Below, piece by piece: positions 25,428 through 35,450 of a DNA stretch of 49,496 bases. The position numbers and the translations under genes are program-made. The notes under the pieces are model-generated. The model searched no databases. It worked only from the letters and a program-made list of their open reading frames with translations, and was not told the DNA's origin. Source of the stretch: an uncultured Clostridia bacterium (GTDB lineage: Bacteria; Bacillota; Clostridia; Oscillospirales; Ruminococcaceae); NCBI GenBank assembly GCA_947624675.1, contig CANQLI010000011.1:1-49496 (forward strand), written 5' to 3'. Position 1 is the first letter of the stretch. Each line of letters begins with the position of its first letter.

Positions 25428-25985
25428 CTAAGCCTGAAATACCGCTCTGAGCTTTTTTCGGACACGCTGCATAGCGTTATCCGCAGCCTTTTCGGTTATT
25501 TTAAGCTTATCTGCTATTATTTTGCAGCTTTCATACTGAAGGTACATCTCCAGTACAGAAAGCTCAAGAACCGACAATTCTCCCGATGCCCTTTTCATCA
25601 TCTCGTTAAAGCGTTCTTTTTCTAAATAGATGGTTTCAGGACTCTCCAACTCAGCTTTTTTTGCTGCTTTATCATCTTCTTTACAGTCGGCTGTTCTTTT
25701 ATTTTTCCCAACCACTGTAAGCATTCTGTTTGTTATACAGGTATCAGCATATGTAGAGAAAAGCACGCCTTTTGTCTTATCAAAGGTCCTTACCGCATAA
25801 AAAACTGCTACAAGCCCCTCGTCGATAAGATCGTTAAGTTCTGTACCTACGTTTTGCCTGCAAAGTTTCTTCGCCTTGATCTCAACTACCCTTTTATATC
25901 TCATAATAAGTGTGGTAAGAGATGTGTCATCTGACGCCCTTATAAGCTCCTCATCAGATGAGCTTTCGCTTATCATTTCCGTCAT
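25428..25985 (-). CDS. RNA polymerase sigma-70 family factor, SigH-like (divergent)
   Basis: 185 aa. Region 2 is visible (ELNDLIDEGLVAVFYAVRTFDKTKGVLFSTYADTCITNRML) and region 4 ends EKAADNAMQRVRKKL, close to the DNALQRVKRKL of SigH. It is about 30 residues shorter than Bacillus SigH and its region 2 is weaker, so it may be a related paralogue. It overlaps the fumarase-like gene by four bases (25982-25985). Downstream of ftsZ in the same direction, it could link division with the transition to sporulation. Confidence 0.75.
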   Translation of the reverse strand: MTEMISESSSDEELIRASDDTSLTTLIMRYKRVVEIKAKKLCRQNVGTELNDLIDEGLVAVFYAVRTFDKTKGVLFSTYADTCITNRMLTVVGKNKRTADCKEDDKAAKKAELESPETIYLEKERFNEMMKRASGELSVLELSVLEMYLQYESCKIIADKLKITEKAADNAMQRVRKKLRAVFQA

Positions 25986-26545
25986 ACCTCGTCTTTTCCA
26001 AAAGCCTTTCTTCCGCTCTCAAACAAATCGTTTCCTAAAGCGTCATTTGCCACAACTAGCGGAAAATCCTCTATCTCCATTCGCTTTACCGACTCACACC
26101 CAAGCTCCTCAAAAGCTATCACCTCACAGCTTTTTATACACCTTGAAGCTAAAGCTCCGGCGCCTCCGGTAGCACATAAATAAACCGCTTTGTTTCTCTT
26201 TATGGCAGCCTTCACCTCATCGCTGCGTTCTCCCTTACCGATCATAGCCGCAAGCCCCATATCCAGAAGTCTCGGTGCAAACCTGTCCATTCTGCCGGAT
26301 GTCGTCGGACCGCAAGCACCCACTGCTTTACCCTCGGGGGCAGGAGTAGGTCCGGCATAATAAATAACTGCGCCGTTTATTTCAAAGGGCAAAGACTTTC
26401 CTTCGTTTAAAAGCGCATCAAATCGCTTATGGGCAGCATCTCTTGCTGTGTAAATAACTCCGGAAAGAAGTATCTTTTGACCCACCTCAAGTTCTTTTGA
26501 AAGAGTCTTTAGGTCACTTGTATTTATCCTCTTTATCTCAGCCAT
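25982..26545 (-). CDS. class I fumarate/tartrate dehydratase beta subunit (lone)
   Basis: 187 aa from ATG 26545, preceded by GGGAG; a TTG at 26572 sits inside the ftsZ terminator and was rejected. It matches the C-terminal (beta) half of Fe-S dependent fumarases: LLSGVIYTARDAAHKR, then YYAGPTPAPEGKAVGACGP with TTSGRMD, and YLCATGGAGALASRC. This part works with an alpha subunit carrying the 4Fe-4S cluster, which is not in the window. Unusual neighbours: ftsZ upstream and a sigma factor downstream. It may pair with an alpha subunit elsewhere. Confidence 0.88.
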   Translation of the reverse strand: MAEIKRINTSDLKTLSKELEVGQKILLSGVIYTARDAAHKRFDALLNEGKSLPFEINGAVIYYAGPTPAPEGKAVGACGPTTSGRMDRFAPRLLDMGLAAMIGKGERSDEVKAAIKRNKAVYLCATGGAGALASRCIKSCEVIAFEELGCESVKRMEIEDFPLVVANDALGNDLFESGRKAFGKDEV

Positions 26546-26570
26546 AATACTAATCTCCCGGAAATCACTC

Positions 26571-26605
26571 AAAAAGGCATCTCACAAATATTATGCGAGA
26601 TGCCT
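26571..26605 (-). terminator. ftsZ terminator
   Basis: AGGCATCTCGC/GTGAGATGCCT stem (26575-26605) followed by TTTTT on the minus strand, just after the ftsZ stop. The fumarase gene starts only about 25 bases further on, so expression of it is likely to be reduced or to depend on read-through. Confidence 0.9.
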
Positions 26606-26618
26606 CACTAATCAAATG

Positions 26619-27701
26619 TTACTTGTTTTTAATGATATTAAATATGTCGTCATAATAATTCGGATTGTCAGGAGCCTTAACGCCTGCCTTTGCCATAGCC
26701 TCTGAATCAAGCTTTGACGAAGCAGGAGTAGTAAATCTTCCCGAACCGTCTGCAAAATCTGCTGCAATAACAGTTACGCTGATGCAGTCGGTAGCATCAG
26801 AAGTGTAATCAGCACCAAAGATTATGGTAGCATCCGGATCAACAGCCTGAGTGATAAGCTGAGTAAGCTCGTCCATATCGCTTGTTATAATATCATCGCT
26901 CATCACTATGTTTACAAGAAGTCTTCTTGCTCCGCTGATAGATGTTTCAAGAAGCGGAGATGAAATAACCTGATTTGCCGCATCCTTAGCCTTATCCTTG
27001 CCCTCGCCGTATCCGATAGCAATATGAGCCTTTCCTGCATTCTTCATAACGGTTGTTACATCCGCAAAGTCAACATTCATAAAGCCGTTTCTGAGGATCA
27101 GATCGGCAATGCTCTTAACACCCGTCTTCAATACATTATCAGCAAGCTTGAATGAATCCCGCATAGTAAGCCTCTGTTCTCCTGTAAGAAGCTTCTGATT
27201 AGGAATAACGATAAGCGAGTCAACATGCTCTAAAAGCTCGGAAATTCCTTTTTCAGCCTGAGCGATCTTTTTAGAGCCCTCAAAGTCAAAAGGCTTTGTA
27301 ACTACCGCAACAGTCAATATACCAAGATCCTGAGCGATCTCAGCAACGATAGGAGCTGCACCTGTTCCGGTTCCTCCGCCCATACCAGCGGTGATAAATA
27401 CCATATCGGCATCCTTTATAGACTCTGAGATTTCCTCCTTGCTCTCTTGTGCGGAAGCCTCTCCGATCTCAGGTCTGCCGCCTGCACCCAAACCTCTTGT
27501 AAGCTTTGAGCCGATCTGTATCTTTTCAGTTGCCTTTGAGCGCTGAAGCGCCTGAACATCTGTATTTACAGCTATGTAATCGACATTTCCTATCATTCCC
27601 TCGTCAGCTATGCAGTTGAGCGCATTTCCGCCGCCGCCGCCAACTCCGACGACTTTTATCTTAGCTCCGAAAAGCTCCTCTGGGCTAATAGCAAAACTCA
27701 T
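26619..27701 (-). CDS. ftsZ: cell division protein FtsZ
   Basis: 360 aa, tubulin-like GTPase forming the division ring. Signature [10 protein letters not shown] (about 108-117), N-terminal [13 protein letters not shown], and T7 loop [10 protein letters not shown]. The C-terminal peptide is short and ends in [17 protein letters not shown], a linker and FtsA/SepF-contact tail. It has its own promoter (27775-27803) and a terminator, unlike genes upstream. No ftsA lies upstream, so anchoring may depend on SepF, which is not in the window. Confidence 0.98.
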   Translation of the reverse strand: MSFAISPEELFGAKIKVVGVGGGGGNALNCIADEGMIGNVDYIAVNTDVQALQRSKATEKIQIGSKLTRGLGAGGRPEIGEASAQESKEEISESIKDADMVFITAGMGGGTGTGAAPIVAEIAQDLGILTVAVVTKPFDFEGSKKIAQAEKGISELLEHVDSLIVIPNQKLLTGEQRLTMRDSFKLADNVLKTGVKSIADLILRNGFMNVDFADVTTVMKNAGKAHIAIGYGEGKDKAKDAANQVISSPLLETSISGARRLLVNIVMSDDIITSDMDELTQLITQAVDPDATIIFGADYTSDATDCISVTVIAADFADGSGRFTTPASSKLDSEAMAKAGVKAPDNPNYYDDIFNIIKNK

Positions 27702-27774
27702 AATTTACAGTCCTCCTAAAATAATTTACGATAAATCATTTTTCAATGAAAATTGTACTTACCTATACTTTTAT

Positions 27775-27803
27775 ATAATAACACAAAACATTTAGTTTTG
27801 CAA
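27775..27803 (-). promoter_or_regulatory. ftsZ promoter
   Basis: Minus strand TTGCAA (27798-27803), 17 bases, TATTAT (27775-27780), with AGGAGG before the ATG at 27701. Confidence 0.75.
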
Positions 27804-27878
27804 GGCTTTTTTACAACATTTTTCGCAAAACAGGCGGTAAAGTTAACTCTTTTTGGCGATTTTTGTTAAATACAAGCC

Positions 27879-28802
27879 TTATCTTACATAATCCTGCCAG
27901 TTTTCCACTTCCTGAGACTCGCTATTTTCATTATCCAAACTCTCATCAGAAGACTGATTGGAAGGTTCCTCAGTAGGAGGTTGTGTTGCATCGGGAATAG
28001 CCGAAATACCGCTTTCTGCGCTGTGGTAAACCAGCATTCCCATATAATCTTCTCCTACCCTGTCTATAACAGACTTAATGTAACTCATTTTAAACGGTAT
28101 GTCCTGTGTGCTTCCTAGCTTTATCTTTACACAGCCGTTATAAACTATTCTTATATCCGTCCTCGTCGAAATATCTATTTGTGTTATCTTATTCATTCCG
28201 AGCTTTTTACTTTGTGACAATATCTCCTCTAAAGCCATATTTTTAATACTGTCTTCATCTTTATAATTCATTCCGACATTCGTCTCAGCCATTTTCATTC
28301 CATAGACCTCGGCTGTGCCGGACTTCGGAGCGGAAAGTCCGGTTTCAAGTATCTTTCCGTTTGAGCTTATAACCATAAATTCCGTATCGCTGTATTTTAT
28401 AGATGCCACAGGAGTAGCCTCTTTCAGCTCGATATTGAGCGTTGAAGCGAGCTTTCTGCTTACCGATGCGCTTTCAAAATATGGAAACGCCGAAAGTATT
28501 TTACTCTCTACATCGGAAGGGTTTGTTCTGAAAAGATTATCTCCGATCTTTACGCCGGACATTTCTATTATCTGTTCGGTAGGATAAAGCGTATTCCCCT
28601 TTACATTTATTGTTTTTATATTAAATAAAAATGTTACGGACAGGGCAACCATAGCAAGTATTACAAATATTATTATCAACAGATAGTAAAGTGAAAAATT
28701 TCTTCTGCGCTTTTTTCTTGAAACTACTACCTCTTCCCCGTTAATAATCTTAACCTCTTCCTGAGTTTTGTCGCTCTTTACTATGTCCCTCAATATCCTC
28801 AC
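27879..28802 (-). CDS. ftsQ: cell division protein FtsQ/DivIB
   Basis: 307 aa. Basic cytoplasmic tail (KKRRRN), one transmembrane helix (about 39-63), POTRA domain (INVKGNTLYPTEQIIEMSG) and a beta domain. It belongs to the divisome complex with FtsL and DivIC. An acidic Ser/Glu-rich tail of about 40 residues ends the protein, beyond the usual fold. It is last in the run from murA, before the ftsZ promoter. Confidence 0.9.
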   Translation of the reverse strand: MRILRDIVKSDKTQEEVKIINGEEVVVSRKKRRRNFSLYYLLIIIFVILAMVALSVTFLFNIKTINVKGNTLYPTEQIIEMSGVKIGDNLFRTNPSDVESKILSAFPYFESASVSRKLASTLNIELKEATPVASIKYSDTEFMVISSNGKILETGLSAPKSGTAEVYGMKMAETNVGMNYKDEDSIKNMALEEILSQSKKLGMNKITQIDISTRTDIRIVYNGCVKIKLGSTQDIPFKMSYIKSVIDRVGEDYMGMLVYHSAESGISAIPDATQPPTEEPSNQSSDESLDNENSESQEVENWQDYVR

Positions 28803-28844
28803 CTCTTTTTTATCCTATAAATTATGACATTTCTCTTATTTTAG

Positions 28845-30098
28845 TTAAATCCTTACTATCCCCGCACCGACACTTCTCAAGTCGGTCTCAATAGATTCGT
28901 ATCCTCGGTCGATGTATTTTACATTACTAACCACAGTTTCACCCTGTGCGCCAAGACCTGCAAGTACAAGCGCTGCGCCTCCTCTTAAGTCTGTTGCCAT
29001 AACATTTGCTCCATAGAGGGTCTTTACTCCCTCTATTACCGCAACTCTGCCCTCTGTCTTTATCTTAGCTCCCATCCTGCAAAGCTCATCAATATGGCGG
29101 TATCTGCTTTCAAAAATATTTTCAACAATAACGCTTGTTCCGCTTGCTTTACAAAGCGGAGGCATTATTATCGCCTGTGCGTCTGTCGGAAAACCGGGGT
29201 ACGGCATTGTTCTTACATTTTTTACCGCGCCAAGCCTTTTTTTTGCGCTGATGTAAATATTATCGGAAAACGGAAAAACAGTACATCCCATTTCCTCAAA
29301 TACCGGGATAACGCTTGTGAGGTCGTGATAATTCACCTTTTTTATGTTAAGCTCAGAGCCTGTAACCGCCGCCGCGCTCATATATGTGCAGGCAACTATT
29401 CTGTCCGGCATAACATTATATTCACAGCCAAAAAGCTCCTTTACCCCGACTATTGCTATTCTTCCTGTACCCGCACCTTTGATTTTTGCACCACATTTGT
29501 TTAAAAAGCCTGCAAGGTCAACTATTTCCGGTTCTCTCGCGGCATTCTCTATCACCGTTTCACCTTTTGCCGTACTTGCGGCAAGTATAATGTTTTCGGT
29601 CGCACCCACAGAAGGAAATGAAAGTGAGATTCTTGTTCCTCTAAGCCCGGAAGGGACCTCACAGTCTAACAGTCCGTATTCCTCTTTAATAACTGCGCCC
29701 ATTTTCCTCAGCGCCTTTATATGAAGATCTATCGGGCGCGGTCCTAGTTCACACCCACCGGGAAAAGAAAGCTTACATCTTCCGCATCTTCCCAAGATCG
29801 CCCCAAGAAAAACAATAGAAGAACGCATTTCTCTCATAAGATCATCCGGCACATCAAACCCGACAAGAGCATCGGTATTGACAATAGCCGTGTCATTTTC
29901 TCTTTTACACCTGCACCCCAAGCAGGACAATATTCTCAACGCCGCATACGAATCGCTTAATTTTGGGCAATTATGTAAAACAGTTTCTCCCTTTGCCAAA
30001 ACGCACGCCGCAAGCAAAGGCAGCGCAGCATTTTTAGCTCCGTGAACGCATATCTCACCCGAGAGCTTTTTGCCGCCCTCGATTTTAAGCCTCTGCAT
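28845..30098 (-). CDS. murA: UDP-GlcNAc 1-carboxyvinyltransferase (MurA)
   Basis: 417 aa, the usual size. It transfers enolpyruvate to UDP-GlcNAc, the first committed step of peptidoglycan synthesis. N-terminal KNAALPLLAACVLA, and the catalytic Cys within FPGGCELGPRPIDLHI (about 115), so a fosfomycin-sensitive type. It sits between murG and ftsQ in the dcw block. In Clostridia a second murA copy is common elsewhere. Confidence 0.96.
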   Translation of the reverse strand: MQRLKIEGGKKLSGEICVHGAKNAALPLLAACVLAKGETVLHNCPKLSDSYAALRILSCLGCRCKRENDTAIVNTDALVGFDVPDDLMREMRSSIVFLGAILGRCGRCKLSFPGGCELGPRPIDLHIKALRKMGAVIKEEYGLLDCEVPSGLRGTRISLSFPSVGATENIILAASTAKGETVIENAAREPEIVDLAGFLNKCGAKIKGAGTGRIAIVGVKELFGCEYNVMPDRIVACTYMSAAAVTGSELNIKKVNYHDLTSVIPVFEEMGCTVFPFSDNIYISAKKRLGAVKNVRTMPYPGFPTDAQAIIMPPLCKASGTSVIVENIFESRYRHIDELCRMGAKIKTEGRVAVIEGVKTLYGANVMATDLRGGAALVLAGLGAQGETVVSNVKYIDRGYESIETDLRSVGAGIVRI

Positions 30099-30194
30099 AA
30101 CCCTCTCTCCTTTTCATATTGCATAACACATATTATGCAAATTAAGGAGATTAGGTGATACACTACCGGTAGATGTGCCTATTTCTCAGCATTG

Positions 30195-31325
30195 CTACGC
30201 TTTACTGATAAGCTCGCACAACACCGAGTATATTCTTTCATTTGTATCGTGTATATAAAGCTTACCTGCATTTTTTGACAGTTCAGAAAGCCTGTCCCTA
30301 TCGCTTATCAGCTTTGAGACTGTATTTACTATTTTTTCATCAGTAAGGTCTTTTTCTTCCAAAACAACAGCAGCCGATGCGTTTTGCAGCACCATTCCGT
30401 TGTAATACTGATGATTTCCGGCAACATTAGGAGATGGTATAAGCACAGAACCTCTCCCCATACTTTCAAGCTCGTTAAGGGTGCTTGCTCCGCATCTGCT
30501 TATTACAAGATCGCTTGCCGCCATACAAACCGACATATCAACATAGTCCGAAATAATAAGCTCTTTTTTATCAGTATCTATGCCATTTTTAGATAGCTCT
30601 GAAACATAATCCTTATAACCGGGATATGTCCCGTAAGAATGTATATGGTATACCTTATTTCCGCTCTCCTGATACCACTTAAAGAGTGCAGCCGCCGCAT
30701 TGTTTATGGTCCTTGCGCCAAGACTTCCTCCCGTAGACAAAATACACACTGCCTCTTTCGGAATACCGAGCTTTTCTCTCGCTTTGGATTTTTCGATTGC
30801 GAAAAAGGATTTTCTTACCGGAAGTCCCGTAACGGTACAGTCCGCTTTTTCATCCAAATACTTTCTGGCTTCCTCAACTGTGAGCATAACCTTGTCTACG
30901 ACCTTAGAAAGAAGCTTGTTTGTAACTCCGGGAAAGGCATTCTGCTCGTGAATAGCTGTTTTTATTCCCTTTTTTGCGGCGCTTCTTACTATCGGTCCGG
31001 CAACATATCCGCCGGTTCCTATTACAAGATCGGGTTTAAAATCGCTTATTATCTTGTTTGCTCTTTTTCCCGCAGTCATAAGATAGGACGCTGCTTTGAT
31101 ATTTCTCTTGATATTATTAAAACTCAGCTTTCTCTGAAATCCCTTTACCTGTATCTTGTAAAACTTATATCCCGCCTTTGGTACAAGCCTTGACTCAAGT
31201 CCGTCAGGAGTTCCGGCAAAAGCTATCACGGAATCAGGATACTTATCCTTTATTATTTCTGCAATGGCAAGAGCAGGATTTATATGTCCTGCCGTTCCGC
31301 CTCCCGCAAGTAAAACCCTTAGCAT
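30195..31325 (-). CDS. murG: UDP-GlcNAc:lipid I glucosaminyltransferase MurG
   Basis: 376 aa from ATG 31325, which follows GAAAGGAAG; the frame continues upstream to 31406 through ftsW and was rejected. N-terminal LLAGGGTAGHINPALAIAE and the second-domain STGGSLGARTINNAAAAL bind UDP-GlcNAc. It makes lipid II from lipid I at the inner face of the membrane. Follows ftsW by about 28 bases in the dcw cluster. Confidence 0.96.
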   Translation of the reverse strand: MLRVLLAGGGTAGHINPALAIAEIIKDKYPDSVIAFAGTPDGLESRLVPKAGYKFYKIQVKGFQRKLSFNNIKRNIKAASYLMTAGKRANKIISDFKPDLVIGTGGYVAGPIVRSAAKKGIKTAIHEQNAFPGVTNKLLSKVVDKVMLTVEEARKYLDEKADCTVTGLPVRKSFFAIEKSKAREKLGIPKEAVCILSTGGSLGARTINNAAAALFKWYQESGNKVYHIHSYGTYPGYKDYVSELSKNGIDTDKKELIISDYVDMSVCMAASDLVISRCGASTLNELESMGRGSVLIPSPNVAGNHQYYNGMVLQNASAAVVLEEKDLTDEKIVNTVSKLISDRDRLSELSKNAGKLYIHDTNERIYSVLCELISKA

Positions 31326-31353
31326 AAAATACTTCCTTTCAAAACCGCAAAGC

Positions 31354-32568
31354 TTACGGCGATTTGTTAGCCTGTCTTGAGACTGAGAGCAGCACTCCCA
31401 TTTCAAGCAGCTGTATCAAAAGTGCCGTTCCGCCGTAGCTGAAAAACGGCAGCGATATACCGGTATTCGGAAATGCGTTTGTCGCGACTGCAATATTCAA
31501 AAGCGCCTGGGAGCCTATCTGTATTGTTATTCCCGCCGCAAGAAGCATTCCGAACCTGTCTCTTGAGCGTGACGCTATGTAAAAGCCTCTTAGTATAAAT
31601 ATCGCAAACAGGATTATCACAACGCAAGCTCCGACAAAACCAAGCTCCTCACAAATTATCGAGAAAACAAAGTCGTTTTGTGATTCGGAAAGGTACAGAT
31701 ACTTCTGTCTTGATTCACCGAACCCAAGCCCGAATATTCCTCCGGAGCCTATTGCAAGAAGTGACTGATATGTCTGATATGTACTTCCCTGCGGATCGGA
31801 TTTCGGGTTCTGCCAGGACTCAAACCGCTCGGTTATATAGCTAAATCCTCCGTCGCTGTCCAAAAACACCTTGTAGATCAAAAACGCCGCAAGAGCAATA
31901 CATAAGCAACCGATAAAACGCCAGAAATACTTTTTCGGCACTCCGCCTACAAACATCATTGAAAGTCCTATTATTCCAAAAATCAGAACTCCCGACATAT
32001 GCCTTTGCGCCGCAACAGCGACTGCACAAAAGCCCAGTATCACCGCAAACGGTACAATAGAAAACCGCCAGTTGTCAAATTTTTGCCAGTTTACAGCAAG
32101 AATATATGAAAATATAATGATTACCGCTACCTTGAGTATCTCAGACGGCTGAAACTGCATTCCGGCTATGGTTATCCAACGCCTTGCGCCGGCAACCTCA
32201 TCACCGACAAAAGCGGTTATAAAGTTTAAAGCAAGTGCTCCGGCAAACAACAAAAACGCTATTTTTGTATTCTGATAAAAATGATAGTCTAGGTAAGACA
32301 CTAAAAACATTCCTATAAGTCCCAGAACTCCTGAAAACAGCTGTCTTTTTATGTAATAATACCCGTCATTGGCATCGTAAAGTCCCCACGCATAGGAAGC
32401 GGAGAACATCATTACAAATCCAAACACCAAGAGCACCAGCACAATTATCAGAAAAGGACGGTCTATCTTGTCTTTTACAAATCTTAAGTTAAGCTTTTTT
32501 CTCGCCTGAGCAACAGGCTGATATGGCGGTAAAATCTTGGTCTTTATTTTTTTCTGATTTATTTCCAA
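31354..32568 (-). CDS. ftsW: lipid II polymerase FtsW/SpoVE (SEDS family)
   Basis: 404 aa with about ten transmembrane segments. SEDS motifs: QPSEILKVAVIIIFSY with the catalytic Asp region, GFGESRQKYLYLSESQNDFVFSIIC (loop 4), and PNTGISLPFFSYGGTALL at the C-terminus. Glycan polymerase that pairs with the class B PBP encoded upstream (spoVD). It begins about 50 bases after murF and ends just before murG. Whether it is FtsW or the spore-specific SpoVE cannot be told from sequence. Confidence 0.93.
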   Translation of the reverse strand: MEINQKKIKTKILPPYQPVAQARKKLNLRFVKDKIDRPFLIIVLVLLVFGFVMMFSASYAWGLYDANDGYYYIKRQLFSGVLGLIGMFLVSYLDYHFYQNTKIAFLLFAGALALNFITAFVGDEVAGARRWITIAGMQFQPSEILKVAVIIIFSYILAVNWQKFDNWRFSIVPFAVILGFCAVAVAAQRHMSGVLIFGIIGLSMMFVGGVPKKYFWRFIGCLCIALAAFLIYKVFLDSDGGFSYITERFESWQNPKSDPQGSTYQTYQSLLAIGSGGIFGLGFGESRQKYLYLSESQNDFVFSIICEELGFVGACVVIILFAIFILRGFYIASRSRDRFGMLLAAGITIQIGSQALLNIAVATNAFPNTGISLPFFSYGGTALLIQLLEMGVLLSVSRQANKSP

Positions 32569-32617
32569 ATGCTCTCACTCCCTCCCTTTAAACAAATTAA
32601 ATTAACTTAAAAGCTGA

Positions 32618-33973
32618 TCATATAAGCTTATCTATTACCTCTTCGAGCTTTACGGACCTGCTCGCCTTAAACAAAAACGCATCGCCGTCACGCTTTAAGT
32701 CTGACAAGTAATCACAAAGCTTTTCTTTATCGGTAAAATGTGTTGTGTTATTTATATCGAAGCCTGACTTCACAGCACCTTTTATGATATATTCCGAATC
32801 GCTTCCGAGGCACACAAGTATGTCGGTTTTACTTTTAGAAACAAGCTCTCCGACCTTTTTGTGAAGCTCCTTTGACATATTGCCGAGTTCCTTCATATCT
32901 CCCAGTACAGCGATCCTTCTTCCGCTTACATTAAGAGACGACAGCATCTGAAGTCCTGCCTCCATAGAATCATACGATGCGTTATAACAGTCCTTTATAA
33001 CAGTAATCGAACCAATCTTTTCAATGTTCTGTCTTATCCCGTCAGGCTTGTATTTTTCTATTCCTCTTACTATGTCTTCCGCATTGATACCTAAATATCT
33101 GCCTACACAGAAAGCTGCAAGGGCATTTTTAACATTATGCACTCCCGTTACATTTATTTTGGCTTCGATCGAACGGTTCTCATAACATATCCTGAAGCTC
33201 ACGCTGCTTTCAGACTGAAAAATATCCATTGCATAAACATCCGCCGATTTATTTTTCACAGAATATGTTATGAGTCTTCTGCCTCTTGGATCTATACTCG
33301 AAAGATACTTGTCGTCAAGGTTGATAATAAGCGGAGCAGATTCTTCTGCACCGTCAAGTATTTCGAGCTTTGCTCTGAGAATATTTTCTCTTGAACCTAA
33401 GTTTTCGATATGAGATGTACCTATATTGGTTATAACGCACACATCCGGTGACGCACACTGTGAAAGTCTGGAGATCTCTCCCTGATGATTCATACCCATC
33501 TCTATTACTGCGGCTTTGTGGTCTTTTGACAATCTTAAAAGGGTTTCAGGAAGTCCTATGTCGTTATTTTTGTTTCCTTCCGTTTTAAGAGTGTTAAATT
33601 TCTCACTTAACGCCAGCCAGATAAACTCTTTAGTGGTGGTCTTTCCGACACTTCCCGTTACAGCGACAAGCGGAATATCAAATTTCCTCCTGTAATAATG
33701 CGCTATGCTCAAATACGCTGCACGGGTAGAATCAACTATTATACATTTTGATCCAGCTATCGCTCTTTCAGTAACCGCACACTCAGCGCCGTTTTTTATC
33801 GCCTCGGGGACAAAGTTATGTGCATCAAATCTTTCCCCCTTTATGGCGATAAACACGCTTTCCTTTCTGACCTTTTTAGAATCTGTCGTTATGCTATCAA
33901 CATAAAAGTCGCTCGGATAACCATAGCTTCCGTCACAGGCATTTACTATTTCACTTAACTTAATTTTCTCCAT
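32618..33973 (-). CDS. murF: UDP-MurNAc-tripeptide:D-Ala-D-Ala ligase MurF
   Basis: 451 aa. Mur ligase architecture: an N-terminal UDP-binding domain, ATP-binding P-loop VTGSVGKTTTKEFIW (about 105-119), central NKNNDIGLPETLL and AVIEMGMNHQGEI, and a C-terminal domain with KDCYNASYDSMEAGL and VLGDMKELG. It adds D-Ala-D-Ala to complete the pentapeptide. It follows murE by 15 bases. mraY and murD, which usually come next, are absent. Confidence 0.96.
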   Translation of the reverse strand: MEKIKLSEIVNACDGSYGYPSDFYVDSITTDSKKVRKESVFIAIKGERFDAHNFVPEAIKNGAECAVTERAIAGSKCIIVDSTRAAYLSIAHYYRRKFDIPLVAVTGSVGKTTTKEFIWLALSEKFNTLKTEGNKNNDIGLPETLLRLSKDHKAAVIEMGMNHQGEISRLSQCASPDVCVITNIGTSHIENLGSRENILRAKLEILDGAEESAPLIINLDDKYLSSIDPRGRRLITYSVKNKSADVYAMDIFQSESSVSFRICYENRSIEAKINVTGVHNVKNALAAFCVGRYLGINAEDIVRGIEKYKPDGIRQNIEKIGSITVIKDCYNASYDSMEAGLQMLSSLNVSGRRIAVLGDMKELGNMSKELHKKVGELVSKSKTDILVCLGSDSEYIIKGAVKSGFDINNTTHFTDKEKLCDYLSDLKRDGDAFLFKASRSVKLEEVIDKLI

Positions 33974-33987
33974 TTTAATCTCCGTTT

Positions 33988-35424
33988 TTATTTGAGTTTT
34001 GAAAGAGCATCTTTTACAATTTCTCTTTCATCAAGATGTATCTTTACATTTCCTGGAAGTATCTGATAGTCCTCGTGTCCCTTTCCGCAAAGCACTATCA
34101 CATCGTCCTTTATGGCATTTTCAACTGCCCAGTTTATCGCCTTTATCCTGTCGGTTATTGTAATATACGCTGTTTTATCCCTATCTATTCCTTCAAGTAT
34201 ATCCTTGATTATAAGCTCCGGGTCTTCATCTCTCGGGTTATCCGATGTTATTATAAGAAAATCCGCATATTTAGCCGCAGCCTTAGCCATAAGCGGACGC
34301 TTTTTTGCGTCTCTGTTTCCGCCACAGCCGAAAAGGCATATTAGCCGACCTTTAGCGCTTGATTTCATAGCAGATAAAATGTTTTCGACAGCATCGGGTG
34401 TGTGTGCATAATCACATATAACGGTAAAGTCGCGTCCGGTCGGAATGACCTCGGCTCTTCCCCTTACGCCTCTCTGATCTTTAAGTATATCGACTGTCTT
34501 TTTGACATCAAAGCCGAGAATGTCTGCACAGGCGATAACACAAAGGGAATTTGACACATTAAATTCACCGGGCATATTGAAGCTTACCGGGATAGTTTGT
34601 TTTCCGTCTGAGAATGTATATTTTACGCCGCTCGTTAAAAGCTCTTCATCTCTTGCGGTAAAGTCCGCGACAGCTTTTGTGCTAAATGTCGTTTTCTTAC
34701 AGCTTATCTCATTTAAACATCTTTTCCCCCACTCATCATCAACATTTATCACCGCTGTGTCAGTCATCGAAAACAAAAGCTTTTTAGCACTATAATAGTT
34801 CTCCATAGTCTTGTGAACATCGAGGTGATCCTGTGTGAGATTGGTAAACGCGCCGAGCTCAAAGTGACAAGGCGCAAGCCTTTTTTGTTCAAGCCCCTGA
34901 GAAGAGACCTCCATCACTACATATTCACATCCCTCGTCAACCATCTTTGAAAAGAGTTCAAAAAGATCATATGCCTCAGGGGTTGTTCTTTCCGTGTGAA
35001 GTATCTTATTGCCGATCTCATTGTAACAGGTCCCGATAAGTCCTGCCTTTTTCCCGAATCCCGAAATAACCGCCTTTAGCATAGTTGTTATCGTTGTCTT
35101 TCCGTTCGTGCCGGTTACGCCAACAAGCTTTAAACGCTTATGCGGTTCATTAAACCACTTTGCGCAGATATATGAGTATTCCTCTCTTGTATCGGGTACT
35201 ATTATCTGGCGTTTAAGGCCTAGATCTCTTTCGGTCAAAACGGCAGCCGCTCCTTTTTCCAACATATCCTCAGCGACTGAGTGTCCGTCAAATTTTTCTC
35301 CTTTTATACAAACGAAAAGCTCCGAACCGTTTAATTTTTGCCTGCTGTCTGATACTATGCCTGTTATTTCTATATTATTAAGCTTTGTTTCTGCGTTTTC
35401 TCTTATAAGATCATAAAGCCGCAT
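33988..35424 (-). CDS. murE: UDP-MurNAc-dipeptide:meso-DAP ligase MurE
   Basis: 478 aa. P-loop VTGTNGKTTITTML (about 111-124) and central TTPEAYDLFELF and VVMEVSSQGLEQKRL. The DNPRDEDP motif near 400 fits specificity for meso-diaminopimelate over lysine. It adds the third residue of the stem peptide. So the peptidoglycan is predicted to be of mDAP type. Next to spoVD, with 26 bases between. Confidence 0.96.
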   Translation of the reverse strand: MRLYDLIRENAETKLNNIEITGIVSDSRQKLNGSELFVCIKGEKFDGHSVAEDMLEKGAAAVLTERDLGLKRQIIVPDTREEYSYICAKWFNEPHKRLKLVGVTGTNGKTTITTMLKAVISGFGKKAGLIGTCYNEIGNKILHTERTTPEAYDLFELFSKMVDEGCEYVVMEVSSQGLEQKRLAPCHFELGAFTNLTQDHLDVHKTMENYYSAKKLLFSMTDTAVINVDDEWGKRCLNEISCKKTTFSTKAVADFTARDEELLTSGVKYTFSDGKQTIPVSFNMPGEFNVSNSLCVIACADILGFDVKKTVDILKDQRGVRGRAEVIPTGRDFTVICDYAHTPDAVENILSAMKSSAKGRLICLFGCGGNRDAKKRPLMAKAAAKYADFLIITSDNPRDEDPELIIKDILEGIDRDKTAYITITDRIKAINWAVENAIKDDVIVLCGKGHEDYQILPGNVKIHLDEREIVKDALSKLK

Positions 35425-35450
35425 ATTTGTTCTCCCCTTAGTTTTTGATA

